Below, in pieces: positions 55,691 through 63,818 of a stretch of 64,000 bases of DNA (position 1 is its first letter; every line of letters begins with the position of its first letter). Source of the DNA: Mesobacterium pallidum. Its GTDB lineage: Bacteria > Pseudomonadota > Alphaproteobacteria > Rhodobacterales > Rhodobacteraceae. The notes under the pieces were generated by a model. It was not told the origin of the DNA. It was given only the letters and a program-made list of their open reading frames with translations, and did not search any database. The stretch is from contig NZ_JAIMID010000010.1 in the NCBI RefSeq assembly GCF_019966535.1, positions 62,001 through 126,000 on the forward strand. Direction: 5' to 3'. The translations under genes were made by a program, and so were the position numbers.

Positions 55691-57076
55691 TCAGTTTCCG
55701 AACAGCAGGAACCCGGCGACGGCCAGGGCCAGCGCCGTCCCCACGAACGGGCCGTTCCAGCGCAGCCCGACCGTGCCCGCGCTTTGGCCCGTGGCGCCCG
55801 CCGTGACAATCACGGTCGAGGTCACGGGCGACAGCAAGAGCGAAAGCGACCATCCGACCTGGATGGCGAGGATCAACAGGATCGGCTGGATCTCGGCTTC
55901 GGTCTGGACGACCGAGGTGACGAGGACCGCCGCGATGATCAGCGGGTTGATCCCGATCAGCGAGGTGCCGATCACGATGATCGCCAGCGCGGCGGCAAGC
56001 TGCCCTTTCTCGAGGCCCGCGCCACGGACGATGCCGTCGATCACCGCATGCGGGATCAGGTCCACCGCGACGATGCCGAGAAAGCCCGCCGCGCCCATGA
56101 TGCAGATTTCATTGACCGATCCGGGAAAACCCCGGGCCGTGCGCAGGGCCAGGTCCTGCAGGGCGCGGACCGGCCCCTGGCCCGCGCCGGCGCCCAGGAT
56201 CGACCAGCCAAGGGCAAAGGCGGGCACCACGATCAGGATCGCGGCCCGCAGGGGCAGGCGGGTCAGGTATTCAAGCAGGGCGGCGCTGGCGCTGATCGCC
56301 ACCAGAACGGCCAGCAGGCCCACCAGGGCAGAGGGCTTGCCGCCGCGCTGGACGATCGTGCCCGGGCTTGGCATCGGGTTCTGGATGCGGTCGAATATCC
56401 AGCCGAGGACCAGGTAGGATAGCGTCACGCCCAAGCCGTAGGGCAGGTAGTGCACCAGGCTGACGTCCGGCACGAGCGTCAGCAGCAGGTTCAGCGACAG
56501 CCCGAGCGGCGACCAAAGGATCGTGGCCGCGAAGCCCCGCATCGCGGCCGTGGTGATCCGGCGCAGCTGGATGTCGCGGATGCGGTCCGGCGTTCCCTTG
56601 GCGATCCGGCCCGCCATCGCAGTATCGAGCAGCAGCAGGTAGCCGCCGATATTCAGCAGGATGCCGAAGATGTGGCCTCCGCTTGCCAGAAGGACAAAGC
56701 GGCGGTTGGGCGGTTGGCGTACCGCGAACTCTCCGGCGTCGCGGATCATCGGCGACGAACGCGCCGCGAAGCGCAGGAGGGTGAGCACGATGATCAGGGC
56801 CGGCAGGTAGGCCGAGCGGTTGGCGACGCGGGCGAAATCCTCTGCGCCCGCGCCCTGAAGCCCGAAGAGCAGGGCGGCGGCGAGCGACAGCACCAGGAAG
56901 ACCCGGGCGGTAGGGCCCGTCCCCCGAAGGTTGACCAGAACGAAGACCAGGATCAACAGGAAGGCCCCGATCGACAGGCCGTGCAGGCCCAGCACGAGGT
57001 CCCCGAGCACCAGTACGGGCGAGGCGACCACGGCCAGCGTGGCAGTCACCGACAGAATGTCCCGGCCTGACCGCAC
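55691..57076 (-). CDS. Polytopic membrane permease of unclear family
   Basis: A 461-residue protein with about twelve transmembrane helices. GGHIFGILLNIGGYLLLLD and PHAVIDGIVRGAGLEKGQLAAALAIIVIGTSLIGINPLI suggest two inverted halves, like ion-transporter-superfamily carriers of organic anions, but no specific family was recognised. It lies alone on the minus strand between the two GntR genes and shares its promoter region with copy 2. The GTG start at 57076 has GGGAGG upstream. Probably a second uptake or efflux route for the cluster. Confidence 0.75.
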   Translation of the reverse strand: MRSGRDILSVTATLAVVASPVLVLGDLVLGLHGLSIGAFLLILVFVLVNLRGTGPTARVFLVLSLAAALLFGLQGAGAEDFARVANRSAYLPALIIVLTLLRFAARSSPMIRDAGEFAVRQPPNRRFVLLASGGHIFGILLNIGGYLLLLDTAMAGRIAKGTPDRIRDIQLRRITTAAMRGFAATILWSPLGLSLNLLLTLVPDVSLVHYLPYGLGVTLSYLVLGWIFDRIQNPMPSPGTIVQRGGKPSALVGLLAVLVAISASAALLEYLTRLPLRAAILIVVPAFALGWSILGAGAGQGPVRALQDLALRTARGFPGSVNEICIMGAAGFLGIVAVDLIPHAVIDGIVRGAGLEKGQLAAALAIIVIGTSLIGINPLIIAAVLVTSVVQTEAEIQPILLILAIQVGWSLSLLLSPVTSTVIVTAGATGQSAGTVGLRWNGPFVGTALALAVAGFLLFGN

Positions 57077-57100
57077 GCCCGCCTCCCGTATCTCTCAATT

Positions 57101-57113
57101 TTGGTTCTACCAA
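57101..57113. promoter_or_regulatory. GntR operator between the permease and the second GntR gene
   Basis: TTGGT-TCT-ACCAA is a perfect 5-bp inverted repeat in the 131-bp divergent spacer. A possible promoter for the GntR gene, TTGACG (57114-57119) with a 17-bp spacer to GACACT, begins at its edge. The site could control both the permease and the regulator. Confidence 0.6.
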
Positions 57114-57207
57114 TTGACGCGGCGCGGGCAAGCCGCGACACTGGGAACGGTTGGCGAAAGGCGGACCATGTTGCTAAGGATGAGCCGCAGCAGACAAGGG
57201 GAGCGTG

Positions 57208-57930
57208 ATGGCCAAGACCAACCTGAAACCATTGGCGGTGCCGTTCAAGCCGGTACAATCGCACCGCAGTTTCGAACTGGTCTGCGAGCGCGTGCGCGAG
57301 AAGCTGCTGCAGGGCGAGTTGAAGCCGGGCGACAAGCTGCCGCCGGAACGTGACCTGGCCACGCAGCTTGGTGTCAGCCGGAACGTGGTGCGCGAAGCCT
57401 TGCGATCGCTGGAAATCGCGGGGGTCGTCGCGCTCAAGAAGGGCGTGAAGGGCGGCGCCTTCATCCAGGAGGGCGCCGCCAGTTCCATCTCGCAGGCCAT
57501 GTCCGACCTCATCACCCTGCGGGCGGTGTCGCTCAAGGACCTGTTCGAGGCGCGGGTGATGATCCTCGAGATGGTCATCGACCGCGCCTTCAGCGACAAG
57601 GCCACGCCGGACCTCTCGGCGATGGAGGACGTGGTGGCGCGCACCGCGGTCGCGGCCCGCAACAATGCCATCGCCGAGCGGGTGCGACTGGCGCGGGAGT
57701 TCTACCACGAGCTGGCGTCGCTGACCGTGAACACGGCGATCATCTTTACCGTCGACAGCCAGACCGAGCTGGTCCAGACCTTCCTGCGATACCGGGTCGG
57801 CGAGCTGGAGCCGGAGGCGCTGATCGCCTCGCGGACCGAGTTCCTCGGGTTGCTGAAAGCCGGAGACATCGACGGCGCCAAGGCCAACCTTCGGGCCCAC
57901 CTGAACAAGGTGCACACCAGCCTGTGGTAG
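57208..57930 (+). CDS. FadR-type GntR regulator, copy 2
   Basis: A 240-residue GntR protein of the same layout as copy 1: winged HTH at about 20-85 (LKPGDKLPPERDLATQLGVSRNVVREALRSLEIAGVVALKKG) and a C-terminal FCD domain. The ATG at 57208 sits 4 bp after AAGGGGAG; the GTG just before it is too close to that site. It ends convergently 3 bp from the CoA-transferase gene. Likely the regulator of the TGGTTCTACCA subtype sites. Confidence 0.9.
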   Translation: MAKTNLKPLAVPFKPVQSHRSFELVCERVREKLLQGELKPGDKLPPERDLATQLGVSRNVVREALRSLEIAGVVALKKGVKGGAFIQEGAASSISQAMSDLITLRAVSLKDLFEARVMILEMVIDRAFSDKATPDLSAMEDVVARTAVAARNNAIAERVRLAREFYHELASLTVNTAIIFTVDSQTELVQTFLRYRVGELEPEALIASRTEFLGLLKAGDIDGAKANLRAHLNKVHTSLW

Positions 57931-57933
57931 AGG

Positions 57934-59127
57934 TCAGCCAAGCAGGCCCCGTGTGCGGAACCTGTCGACCTCGGCCGTTGAAAAGCCCAGGATCTCGGTC
58001 ATGACATGTTCGGTGTGCTCACCCAGTCGCGGCGAGGCGGTGCGCAGCACGGTCGGCGTTTTCTCGAACCGATAGGCGGGCCCGTTGTACTTGAGCGTGC
58101 CCATCTCTTCGTGGTGGAGCGGCCAGAAATGGCCGCGCGCCTCGAGGATGGGATCGTCCAGCAGGTCGGAGCCCTTGTAGGCGACGGCGGCGGGAATGCC
58201 CGCGCCGCGCAGGCGGTCCCAGAGTTCGAAGGCGTCCTGAGGCGCGGTGAGTTTGGCAATCGCCGCGTCGAGCGCATCCTGTCCGGCCGCCCGCGCGGCG
58301 TCCAGCCCGGCCGCGTCCTCCAGCAGGTCGCACAGCGTGCACCAGTGGCTTTCGGTCTCGCATTCGATCACGATCCAGCGCTCTTCGCCCGCGCAGGGAT
58401 AGACGCCATGCTGGATCGCGCCGTCCTTGCGGTTGCCGTTGCGCTGCGCCTCGCGCCCGGTGACCTGCAGGTCAAGCAGTTGGGGCGCGACAAGCTGCAC
58501 GGTCGCCTCGATCTGCGCGAGCTCGACGAACTGACCTTCGCCGGTCTTTTCGCGGTGGATGAGCGCGGCCATCAGCGCAGACAGCGCGTACCGCGGCGAG
58601 ACGCTGTCGGAATAGGCGCCCTTCGGCGTGGCCGGGGGCCGATCCGGCCACCCGGTCATGTGCTGGATGCCCGCGAGCGCCGCACCTTGCGCACCGTAGC
58701 CCGGATGCTTGGCCCAAGGCCCGGTCGAGCCGTGCAGAGACGAGGACAGGACGATGATCCTGGGATTGATCTGTTTCAGGTCTTCGTAGCCCAGACCCCA
58801 CTTTTCCATCGTGCCGGGGCGGAAACTGTCGGTGACGACATCGGCCCATTCCACCAGTGGGCGGATGATCTCGAGCCGGTCCGCGTGGCTCATGTCCACC
58901 GCCATGCCCAGCTTGGACGAATGGAAATCCGCGAAGAAGCCCGAGCGGTTGATGCCCGGCTTGTTGTCGATGAACGGCCCGCCCAGCCGGATCGAATCCG
59001 GGTGTTTCGAGCTTTCGACCTTCACCACCGTCGCGCCGTTGTCCGACAGCTGTTTCGTCGTGATCGGGCCAGCGGCGGCCCACATGAAATCGCAGACTTT
59101 CAACCCGTCGAAGATGCCTTTGGTCAC
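57934..59127 (-). CDS. Class III (CaiB/Frc) CoA-transferase, catalytic subunit
   Basis: A 397-residue CoA-transferase. LLDDPIL.ARGHF and the N-terminal GLKVCDFMW...ITTKQLSDNGATVVKVES are family motifs. Asp174 (GAYSDSVSPRYAL) aligns with the catalytic Asp of formyl-CoA transferase. It transfers CoA from an acyl-CoA donor to a carboxylic acid. The GTG start overlaps the stop of the second CoA-transferase (GTGA), so the two are coupled and may form a heteromer. Confidence 0.88.
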   Translation of the reverse strand: MTKGIFDGLKVCDFMWAAAGPITTKQLSDNGATVVKVESSKHPDSIRLGGPFIDNKPGINRSGFFADFHSSKLGMAVDMSHADRLEIIRPLVEWADVVTDSFRPGTMEKWGLGYEDLKQINPRIIVLSSSLHGSTGPWAKHPGYGAQGAALAGIQHMTGWPDRPPATPKGAYSDSVSPRYALSALMAALIHREKTGEGQFVELAQIEATVQLVAPQLLDLQVTGREAQRNGNRKDGAIQHGVYPCAGEERWIVIECETESHWCTLCDLLEDAAGLDAARAAGQDALDAAIAKLTAPQDAFELWDRLRGAGIPAAVAYKGSDLLDDPILEARGHFWPLHHEEMGTLKYNGPAYRFEKTPTVLRTASPRLGEHTEHVMTEILGFSTAEVDRFRTRGLLG

Positions 59128-60353
59128 GTCGCGGTCTCCGTCTTTCTGATGTCTTGCCAGTATTTGGCGGTTTGCGCGCCCGGCGCCGGGGCGGGACGGG
59201 GTGCGTGGATCGGCGTCTCGCTCATCCGCACCCAATTCGTCGGGAGCTTCACGTCGAGACCCCGCGCCGGATCGTGGAGCACCTGGAAATAGTCGCGCGC
59301 GTCGTGCTGCGGGTTGACGAGGATATCGCCCAGCCCGTTGATCGGCGCCATCAGGATGCGTTCGGCCACCGCGCGGGTGGTCAGCTCTTCGAGCGTCTTG
59401 GTCTCGATGAACTTGCGGATCACCTCGGTCACGGTGTCATAGTCGTCCTGGCTGATGAAGAACTGGCCGTCGCCGTTCCAGTCCCGGCTGGTGAGAATGT
59501 CGGCGGTGATTCCGTCCTCGGCCATCCACTTGAGCAGGGCGTCGTAGGATTTGACGCGGGCCGAACCGCCGCCGCCGCCCACCGGGCCAAAGACGACATA
59601 ACCGTCGCGGCAGGGCCATACGAGGCGGGTGAAGAACTGGTTCGCGCGTTCCTTTCGGATCGCGCCGCCGCGCAATTCGTTCAGCTGGAGGATCTGCCAC
59701 GCCATCGTGGTGTTGAGCAGCGTCCATGTCACGCATTCCTGCACCGACACGTCGACGCGCTGGCCCTCACCCGTGCGCAGGGCGTGGTAATAGGCCATGA
59801 GCGCGGCGTTCGACGCCTCGGCCCCGGCCTGGATGAGCCCCACGGGCACGCCGATACGCACCGGCGGGCGGTCCACGTCGCCGTTCTGGTAAAGGTGCCC
59901 GCCCAGCGCCTGAAGCGTGGTGTCCGTCGCCGGCACCCGGTCATAGGCATGGCCGCGCCCGAAGGGCAGAATCTCGCACCACACCAGCGCCGGGTTCACC
60001 GCACGGGCGATGGCGGCGAGCCGGTCCATCTCGTCTATATCCATGCGCTGGAAGTCGGTCACGACGATGTCGGCGGTCTTTGCCAGCGCCTCGAACGCCG
60101 CGCGCCCGTCGTCCGAGGACAGGTCCACCGTAACGCTCGCCTTGCCGAGGTTATAGACGATCCAGGCCGCGCTTTCTTCGCCGCCCTCGACCGGAATCAG
60201 GGGGAAGTCGCGGCGCGCAGGCTCGCCTCCTTCCGGCTCCAGCTTGATGACTTGGGCCCCGAGGTCTGCGAGCGCGCGCCCGCAGACAGCCCCGGAGAGC
60301 GACGAGATTTCGATCACGCGGACGCCTGCAAGCGCGGTCTTGCCTTCACTCAC
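59124..60353 (-). CDS. Class III CoA-transferase-like subunit lacking the catalytic Asp
   Basis: A 409-residue homologue of the neighbour at 57934-59127 (ALAGVRVIEISS...GRALADLGAQVIKLEPEGGEPAR; RTGEGQRVDVSVQE). At the position of the catalytic Asp, counting back 22 residues from GEGQ, it has Leu instead, and no Asp is close by in GVPVGLIQAGAEA. It is therefore probably a non-catalytic partner subunit. The GTG at 60353 overlaps the stop of the Rieske gene upstream. The frame runs open far beyond this start, antisense to nothing useful. Confidence 0.85.
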   Translation of the reverse strand: MSEGKTALAGVRVIEISSLSGAVCGRALADLGAQVIKLEPEGGEPARRDFPLIPVEGGEESAAWIVYNLGKASVTVDLSSDDGRAAFEALAKTADIVVTDFQRMDIDEMDRLAAIARAVNPALVWCEILPFGRGHAYDRVPATDTTLQALGGHLYQNGDVDRPPVRIGVPVGLIQAGAEASNAALMAYYHALRTGEGQRVDVSVQECVTWTLLNTTMAWQILQLNELRGGAIRKERANQFFTRLVWPCRDGYVVFGPVGGGGGSARVKSYDALLKWMAEDGITADILTSRDWNGDGQFFISQDDYDTVTEVIRKFIETKTLEELTTRAVAERILMAPINGLGDILVNPQHDARDYFQVLHDPARGLDVKLPTNWVRMSETPIHAPRPAPAPGAQTAKYWQDIRKTETAT

Positions 60354-61675
60354 AGCTCGTACCCCAGCGGCTCTCCCACGTTGGCGCGCATCAACTGGTT
60401 GCCGCTGTCGGCCCACGGCTCGTCCACGGGGAGTTTCAGCGACAAGGCGCGCACCTTGTAAAGGTCCGGGTCGTTGTAGCGGTCCGGCAGCTTGCCGGTC
60501 TCTTCGAACGCTCCGGCGACCTCGAGCAGCATCCGCCGGGTCATGGCGATGCCGGTGTCCGAGGTGCAAAGGTTCTCGGTCGAGCGGTCGTAGACCCGCG
60601 CGACGCCCGACTGACAGGCGGCATCCTGTACCCACAGTCCCGGCAGACCCGAGAACCACGTCGTTTTCTGAAGGTCGTAGTCGAAGTGGTAGCCGGTTTC
60701 GCGGCGGTACCTTGAGACGTAGCGACCATAGGGCACCTCGGGTCCGAGGTTGGCATGGCCGGCCTCGGAATGATGGCCCGTCTCGCGCCCCTTGTGGCCG
60801 CGCAGGAACACCTCGCGCGATTTGGGGTTCAACGGCTCGTCAGGGCGGTAGGAGAACATCAGGCACAGGGTGTTCTCGTCGTCGATCGGCACCCAGGCGT
60901 GGCCGGACAGCTCGTAAAAGTCGTTCGCCTGCGGTGGAACGAGACTGTAGAACGGCATCACGAACTGGTTCACGCGCCAATAGAGCGTGTCGTCGTTCAG
61001 AACCCGGCGGGCCGCGATGGACATGCCGAAATCCTGCCGGACGCATTCGAACTTGGGCCGCAGGTCGCGCTTGGCCACCCATTGGTTGATCGAGCCGCCG
61101 TCATCGATCCGGCCGTGCAGGATCGGGGCATGGGCGCTGTCGATCTCGCCCTCGAGCGCCTGGAGCCAATTGCATTCCTGCACGCGGAAGGTGACCACCA
61201 CGTTTTCGTCCGACACCATGTTCCATTCGAAATTCGGCAGCGGCGGGCGATCGGCCTCGGACGCCTCGCCCATGTAGGTCCAGACCACGCCGCCGCGCTC
61301 GACGCAGGGGTAATGCTTGATCTTGACCTTCTCTTTCAGGCGCGAACGCACCGGCTCGGCTGGCATATCGGTGACGTTGCCGTCCACGTCGAATTTCCAG
61401 CCGTGATAGACGCAGCGCAGGCCGCAATCTTCGTTCCGGCCGTAGATCAGCGGCGCGCCGCGGTGCGGACAGACCCGGTCGACCAGACCGACACGGCCAT
61501 CGCTGTCGCGGAAGATAATCATGACCTCGTCGAGGATTTTCACCGTCTGCGGCTGCGCGTCCTTTTCCAGGTCGGCGCTGGCGAAGATCGGGAGCCAGTA
61601 ATTGCGCATCAGCCCGCCCATGGTGGTGCCGGGTCCGATGCGAACCAGTCGTTCGTTGTCGTCTTGGGACAGCAT
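60350..61675 (-). CDS. Rieske non-haem iron oxygenase, alpha subunit (phthalate dioxygenase-type), copy 2
   Basis: A 441-residue oxygenase closely related to the one at 41491. Rieske ligands are Cys69, His71, Cys88, His91; iron ligands Asp179-x2-His182-x4-His187 (EIDSAHAPILH). It shares IGPGTTMGGLMRNYWLP and CNWLQALEGEID with copy 1. No reductase is in this operon. AAGGAGA precedes the ATG at 61675. It is followed by the two CoA-transferase genes, so its product may be activated to a CoA ester. Confidence 0.92.
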   Translation of the reverse strand: MLSQDDNERLVRIGPGTTMGGLMRNYWLPIFASADLEKDAQPQTVKILDEVMIIFRDSDGRVGLVDRVCPHRGAPLIYGRNEDCGLRCVYHGWKFDVDGNVTDMPAEPVRSRLKEKVKIKHYPCVERGGVVWTYMGEASEADRPPLPNFEWNMVSDENVVVTFRVQECNWLQALEGEIDSAHAPILHGRIDDGGSINQWVAKRDLRPKFECVRQDFGMSIAARRVLNDDTLYWRVNQFVMPFYSLVPPQANDFYELSGHAWVPIDDENTLCLMFSYRPDEPLNPKSREVFLRGHKGRETGHHSEAGHANLGPEVPYGRYVSRYRRETGYHFDYDLQKTTWFSGLPGLWVQDAACQSGVARVYDRSTENLCTSDTGIAMTRRMLLEVAGAFEETGKLPDRYNDPDLYKVRALSLKLPVDEPWADSGNQLMRANVGEPLGYEL

Positions 61676-61695
61676 TGGGTGTCTCCTTCGTTTGG

Positions 61696-62040
61696 TCAGT
61701 TGGACCGGCTGCGCCGGTAATCTTCGGGTGTCTGGTCGAGGAACGCGGTCACCTCGTCGCCGAAGCCGAGAAACCGCGCCCACCAGTCCGGGGACGCCGT
61801 CGCCAACGGCGGGCGGGGCACCGGGGGCAGATCTCCGGCCTGAAGCCGCTTCATGATCTCGGCAAAGCGCATCCGCTCGACGTCGAGATAGACGGTTTCA
61901 ACGTCCACGCCCTCGGCATGGAACCCGCCCAGTTCCGGGTAGCTGAGGCGCCGCAGCCAGATGCCGTCGCCCACCTCCACCGGCTCGGCGAGCAGGGTGT
62001 AGGGGATGTTCAGGTAGTCTCTTACGGTCATCTCCGTCAT
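61696..62040 (-). CDS. Small protein with HicB-like N-terminal fold, unknown function
   Basis: A 114-residue soluble protein. Residues 1-60 (a strand-rich DGIWLRRLSYPELGGFHAEGVDVETVYLDVERM stretch in which a Tyr/Pro-Gly and E-G-D pattern is followed by a helix) resemble the HicB/DUF1902 antitoxin fold, but no HicA toxin gene accompanies it. The C-terminal half is Pro- and Trp-rich. It lies between thiolase and Rieske genes with 7-20 bp gaps, so it may be an accessory to those enzymes. The assignment is weak. Confidence 0.65.
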   Translation of the reverse strand: MTEMTVRDYLNIPYTLLAEPVEVGDGIWLRRLSYPELGGFHAEGVDVETVYLDVERMRFAEIMKRLQAGDLPPVPRPPLATASPDWWARFLGFGDEVTAFLDQTPEDYRRSRSN

Positions 62041-62047
62041 CGGCGCC

Positions 62048-63151
62048 TCACTTTGCCGGTTCGATCATCAAAAAGGACGAGTCATCAAACGGCCCGTTGT
62101 GGACGAGGATCGGCCCGACATTCGGCTGTTGCCGCGCCCCCGCCTTGCCCGCGGCCTGGAGATAGGCTTCGCGCAGGTGGCCCATGCCGTGCATCCGGCC
62201 TTCGCCCAGACTGCCGCCGAAGGTGTTGAGCGGCAGGCGCGCGCCTGCATTGCCGTGACCGTCGCGGATAAAACGCCACGCCGTGCCGGTGTCGCAGAAC
62301 CCGAAGCCTTCAAGCCATTCCCAGATCATCGACGAAAATCCGTCGTAGAGCTGGGCCTGGGTCACGTCCGCCGGGCTGCGCCCGCTCATGTCGAACACCG
62401 CCTTGGGCGTGGTGAAACCGGAAAAGCCCGTGACCCGCGCCGGGGTCGCGCCCTCTGGCACGTCGCCCGCGCGACACATGACGAATGCCATCGCGCCGCA
62501 GACTGGCATGTCGCAGTCGAGAAGCCCGTGCGGCGTCGCGATCATCGGGGCCTTGAGATAGTCCTCGAGCGTCGCACCCTTGTCGCGCCAGACCGCATCG
62601 GGGTTCTGCGCAGCGTGGCGGCGGGCGAGGGCGACGACCTCATACAGGTCTTCGCGGGACGCGCCGTGGGTCGCCATATAGCGCTGCGCTCGCGTGCCGA
62701 ACCGGGCGCCCGCGGTGGTGAAGCCGAAGGGTTTGGTGAACTGGTCGTTGCCAAAGGCCACGTCCGCGCCCGATGTGGCGTAGGACAGGCCCGGCAGGTT
62801 GTACATCGCCCGGAGGCCGACCACATAGCGGCTCGTCCCGGACGCGAGCGCGTTGGCCGCAAAGCTCACCATGTCGGTCGGATAGCGGCGGAACAGGTCC
62901 GCGCCGTAGGTGAGCGGCAGGTTCATGGCTTGCGCCACGGACTTGAGCGATATCTCGTCGCCGCCTTCGGCATGGGGCGAGCCTGCGTTGGTCGCGAAAG
63001 GCGCACCCACGTATCCGTCGACATCGTCCGCCGAGAGGTGTGCATTCGACAGGGCGTCACGGATCGCCGCAAGCGACAGGTCGGTGATGGACCGATCCGT
63101 CTTGCGCAGGATCTCGGAGGCGCCAAATCCGGCGATGACCACAGCGTTCAT
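62048..63151 (-). CDS. Thiolase-fold (SCPx/Ltp-like) protein without the usual nucleophilic Cys
   Basis: A 367-residue thiolase-superfamily protein. The His motif HGMGHLREA corresponds to the GHPxG site, and NTFGGSLGEGR precedes it. In the region where thiolases carry the nucleophilic Cys (about residues 80-105, FRRYPTDMVSFAANALASGTSRYVVGLRAM) there is none. This and the DUF35 partner upstream resemble Ltp2-type aldolases and SCPx complexes rather than ordinary thiolases. It overlaps the DUF35 gene by ATGG-type coupling (stop of one inside the start of the other). Confidence 0.85.
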   Translation of the reverse strand: MNAVVIAGFGASEILRKTDRSITDLSLAAIRDALSNAHLSADDVDGYVGAPFATNAGSPHAEGGDEISLKSVAQAMNLPLTYGADLFRRYPTDMVSFAANALASGTSRYVVGLRAMYNLPGLSYATSGADVAFGNDQFTKPFGFTTAGARFGTRAQRYMATHGASREDLYEVVALARRHAAQNPDAVWRDKGATLEDYLKAPMIATPHGLLDCDMPVCGAMAFVMCRAGDVPEGATPARVTGFSGFTTPKAVFDMSGRSPADVTQAQLYDGFSSMIWEWLEGFGFCDTGTAWRFIRDGHGNAGARLPLNTFGGSLGEGRMHGMGHLREAYLQAAGKAGARQQPNVGPILVHNGPFDDSSFLMIEPAK

Positions 63152-63570
63152 GGCGCACCTTCCTGGTCTGCCGGCCGGACGACCGGAAAGCTCCAGCCGT
63201 TCGGATCCCGGACGAAGCCGATGGTCAACGGCGCATCGGGCGGGAGGTCCTGGACGACGCCCAGTTCGTCGAGCGCGACAAGGACGGCGCGGGAATCTTC
63301 GACAAGCGTGACCTCGACGACCGTGACCGGCGGCTCACGGCCCGGGACGGCCGCGATGTGAATGCGGCTCCATCCCTTGAGCGTCCCGCGTCCCGAGAGA
63401 GTGGCCCAATTCAGTGCCGTGCCGCGACAGGAGGGGCAGGCAGGCCTGGGCGGACAGACGATCCGGCCGCAGTCCGCGCATTCCGGCAGGGAGAGAACGC
63501 CTCTTTGCCCGGCCTCCCAGAAGGGGCGGGTGTCGGCGGTCGGAATGGGCTGTGGGCGCGTTGCTTTCAT
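63148..63570 (-). CDS. DUF35/Zn-ribbon OB-fold protein, partner of the thiolase-fold protein
   Basis: A 140-residue protein with a rubredoxin-like zinc ribbon (CADCG...CPSC, Cys at four positions) followed by an OB fold (GTLKGWSRIHIAA...VEVTLVED). Proteins of this kind (DUF35, ChsH2 C-terminal domain) bind thiolase-like partners and channel acyl-CoA. It is the first gene of the minus-strand operon; no strong ribosome site precedes the ATG at 63570. Confidence 0.9.
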   Translation of the reverse strand: MKATRPQPIPTADTRPFWEAGQRGVLSLPECADCGRIVCPPRPACPSCRGTALNWATLSGRGTLKGWSRIHIAAVPGREPPVTVVEVTLVEDSRAVLVALDELGVVQDLPPDAPLTIGFVRDPNGWSFPVVRPADQEGAP

Positions 63571-63604
63571 TGGTCCGCGATTCGAGTCGTCATAGATTGA
63601 TCTA

Positions 63605-63633
63605 ACCCTATAAAGGTCAGACCATTAACGCAA
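63605..63633 (-). promoter_or_regulatory. Promoter of the DUF35-to-CoA-transferase operon with operator in the spacer
   Basis: On the minus strand TTGCGT (63633-63628) and TAGGGT (63610-63605) are 17 bp apart. The spacer holds AGGTCAGACCA (63614-63624 on the plus strand), whose inner GGTC-A-GACC is perfect. This is the expected place for a repressor site. It lies about 35-60 bp before the DUF35 start at 63570. Confidence 0.5.
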
Positions 63634-63761
63634 TGGGGGAGACTGCAAGTCGTGTGTCGGTGGGGCCGTCGCTGCGACTGCCGCCGTCCGTCGGTCCATG
63701 AACAGAGAGGTACGTCCAAAATCGAACAATCAACACTTTGTAAATAAGCATAAAAGCAAGT

Positions 63762-63790
63762 TTGACTTCAAAAGGTACTACCTTTAATGA
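63762..63790 (+). promoter_or_regulatory. Promoter of the final acyl-CoA dehydrogenase gene with operator in the spacer
   Basis: TTGACT (63762-63767), 17 bp, TAATGA (63785-63790). The spacer is almost filled by AAAGGTA-C-TACCTTT (63771-63785), a perfect 7-bp inverted repeat of the GGTNNNACC type. It lies 29 bp before the ATG at 63819. The rest of the 248-bp gap 63571-63818 contains the opposing promoter and no gene. Confidence 0.55.
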
Positions 63791-63818
63791 TAAGGCAAAG
63801 CGATCAGTGGAGGACGCG

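Noticed and set aside
61696..62040. Complete HicAB toxin-antitoxin system
   Set aside because: No HicA-sized gene is adjacent on either side; the neighbours are enzymes.
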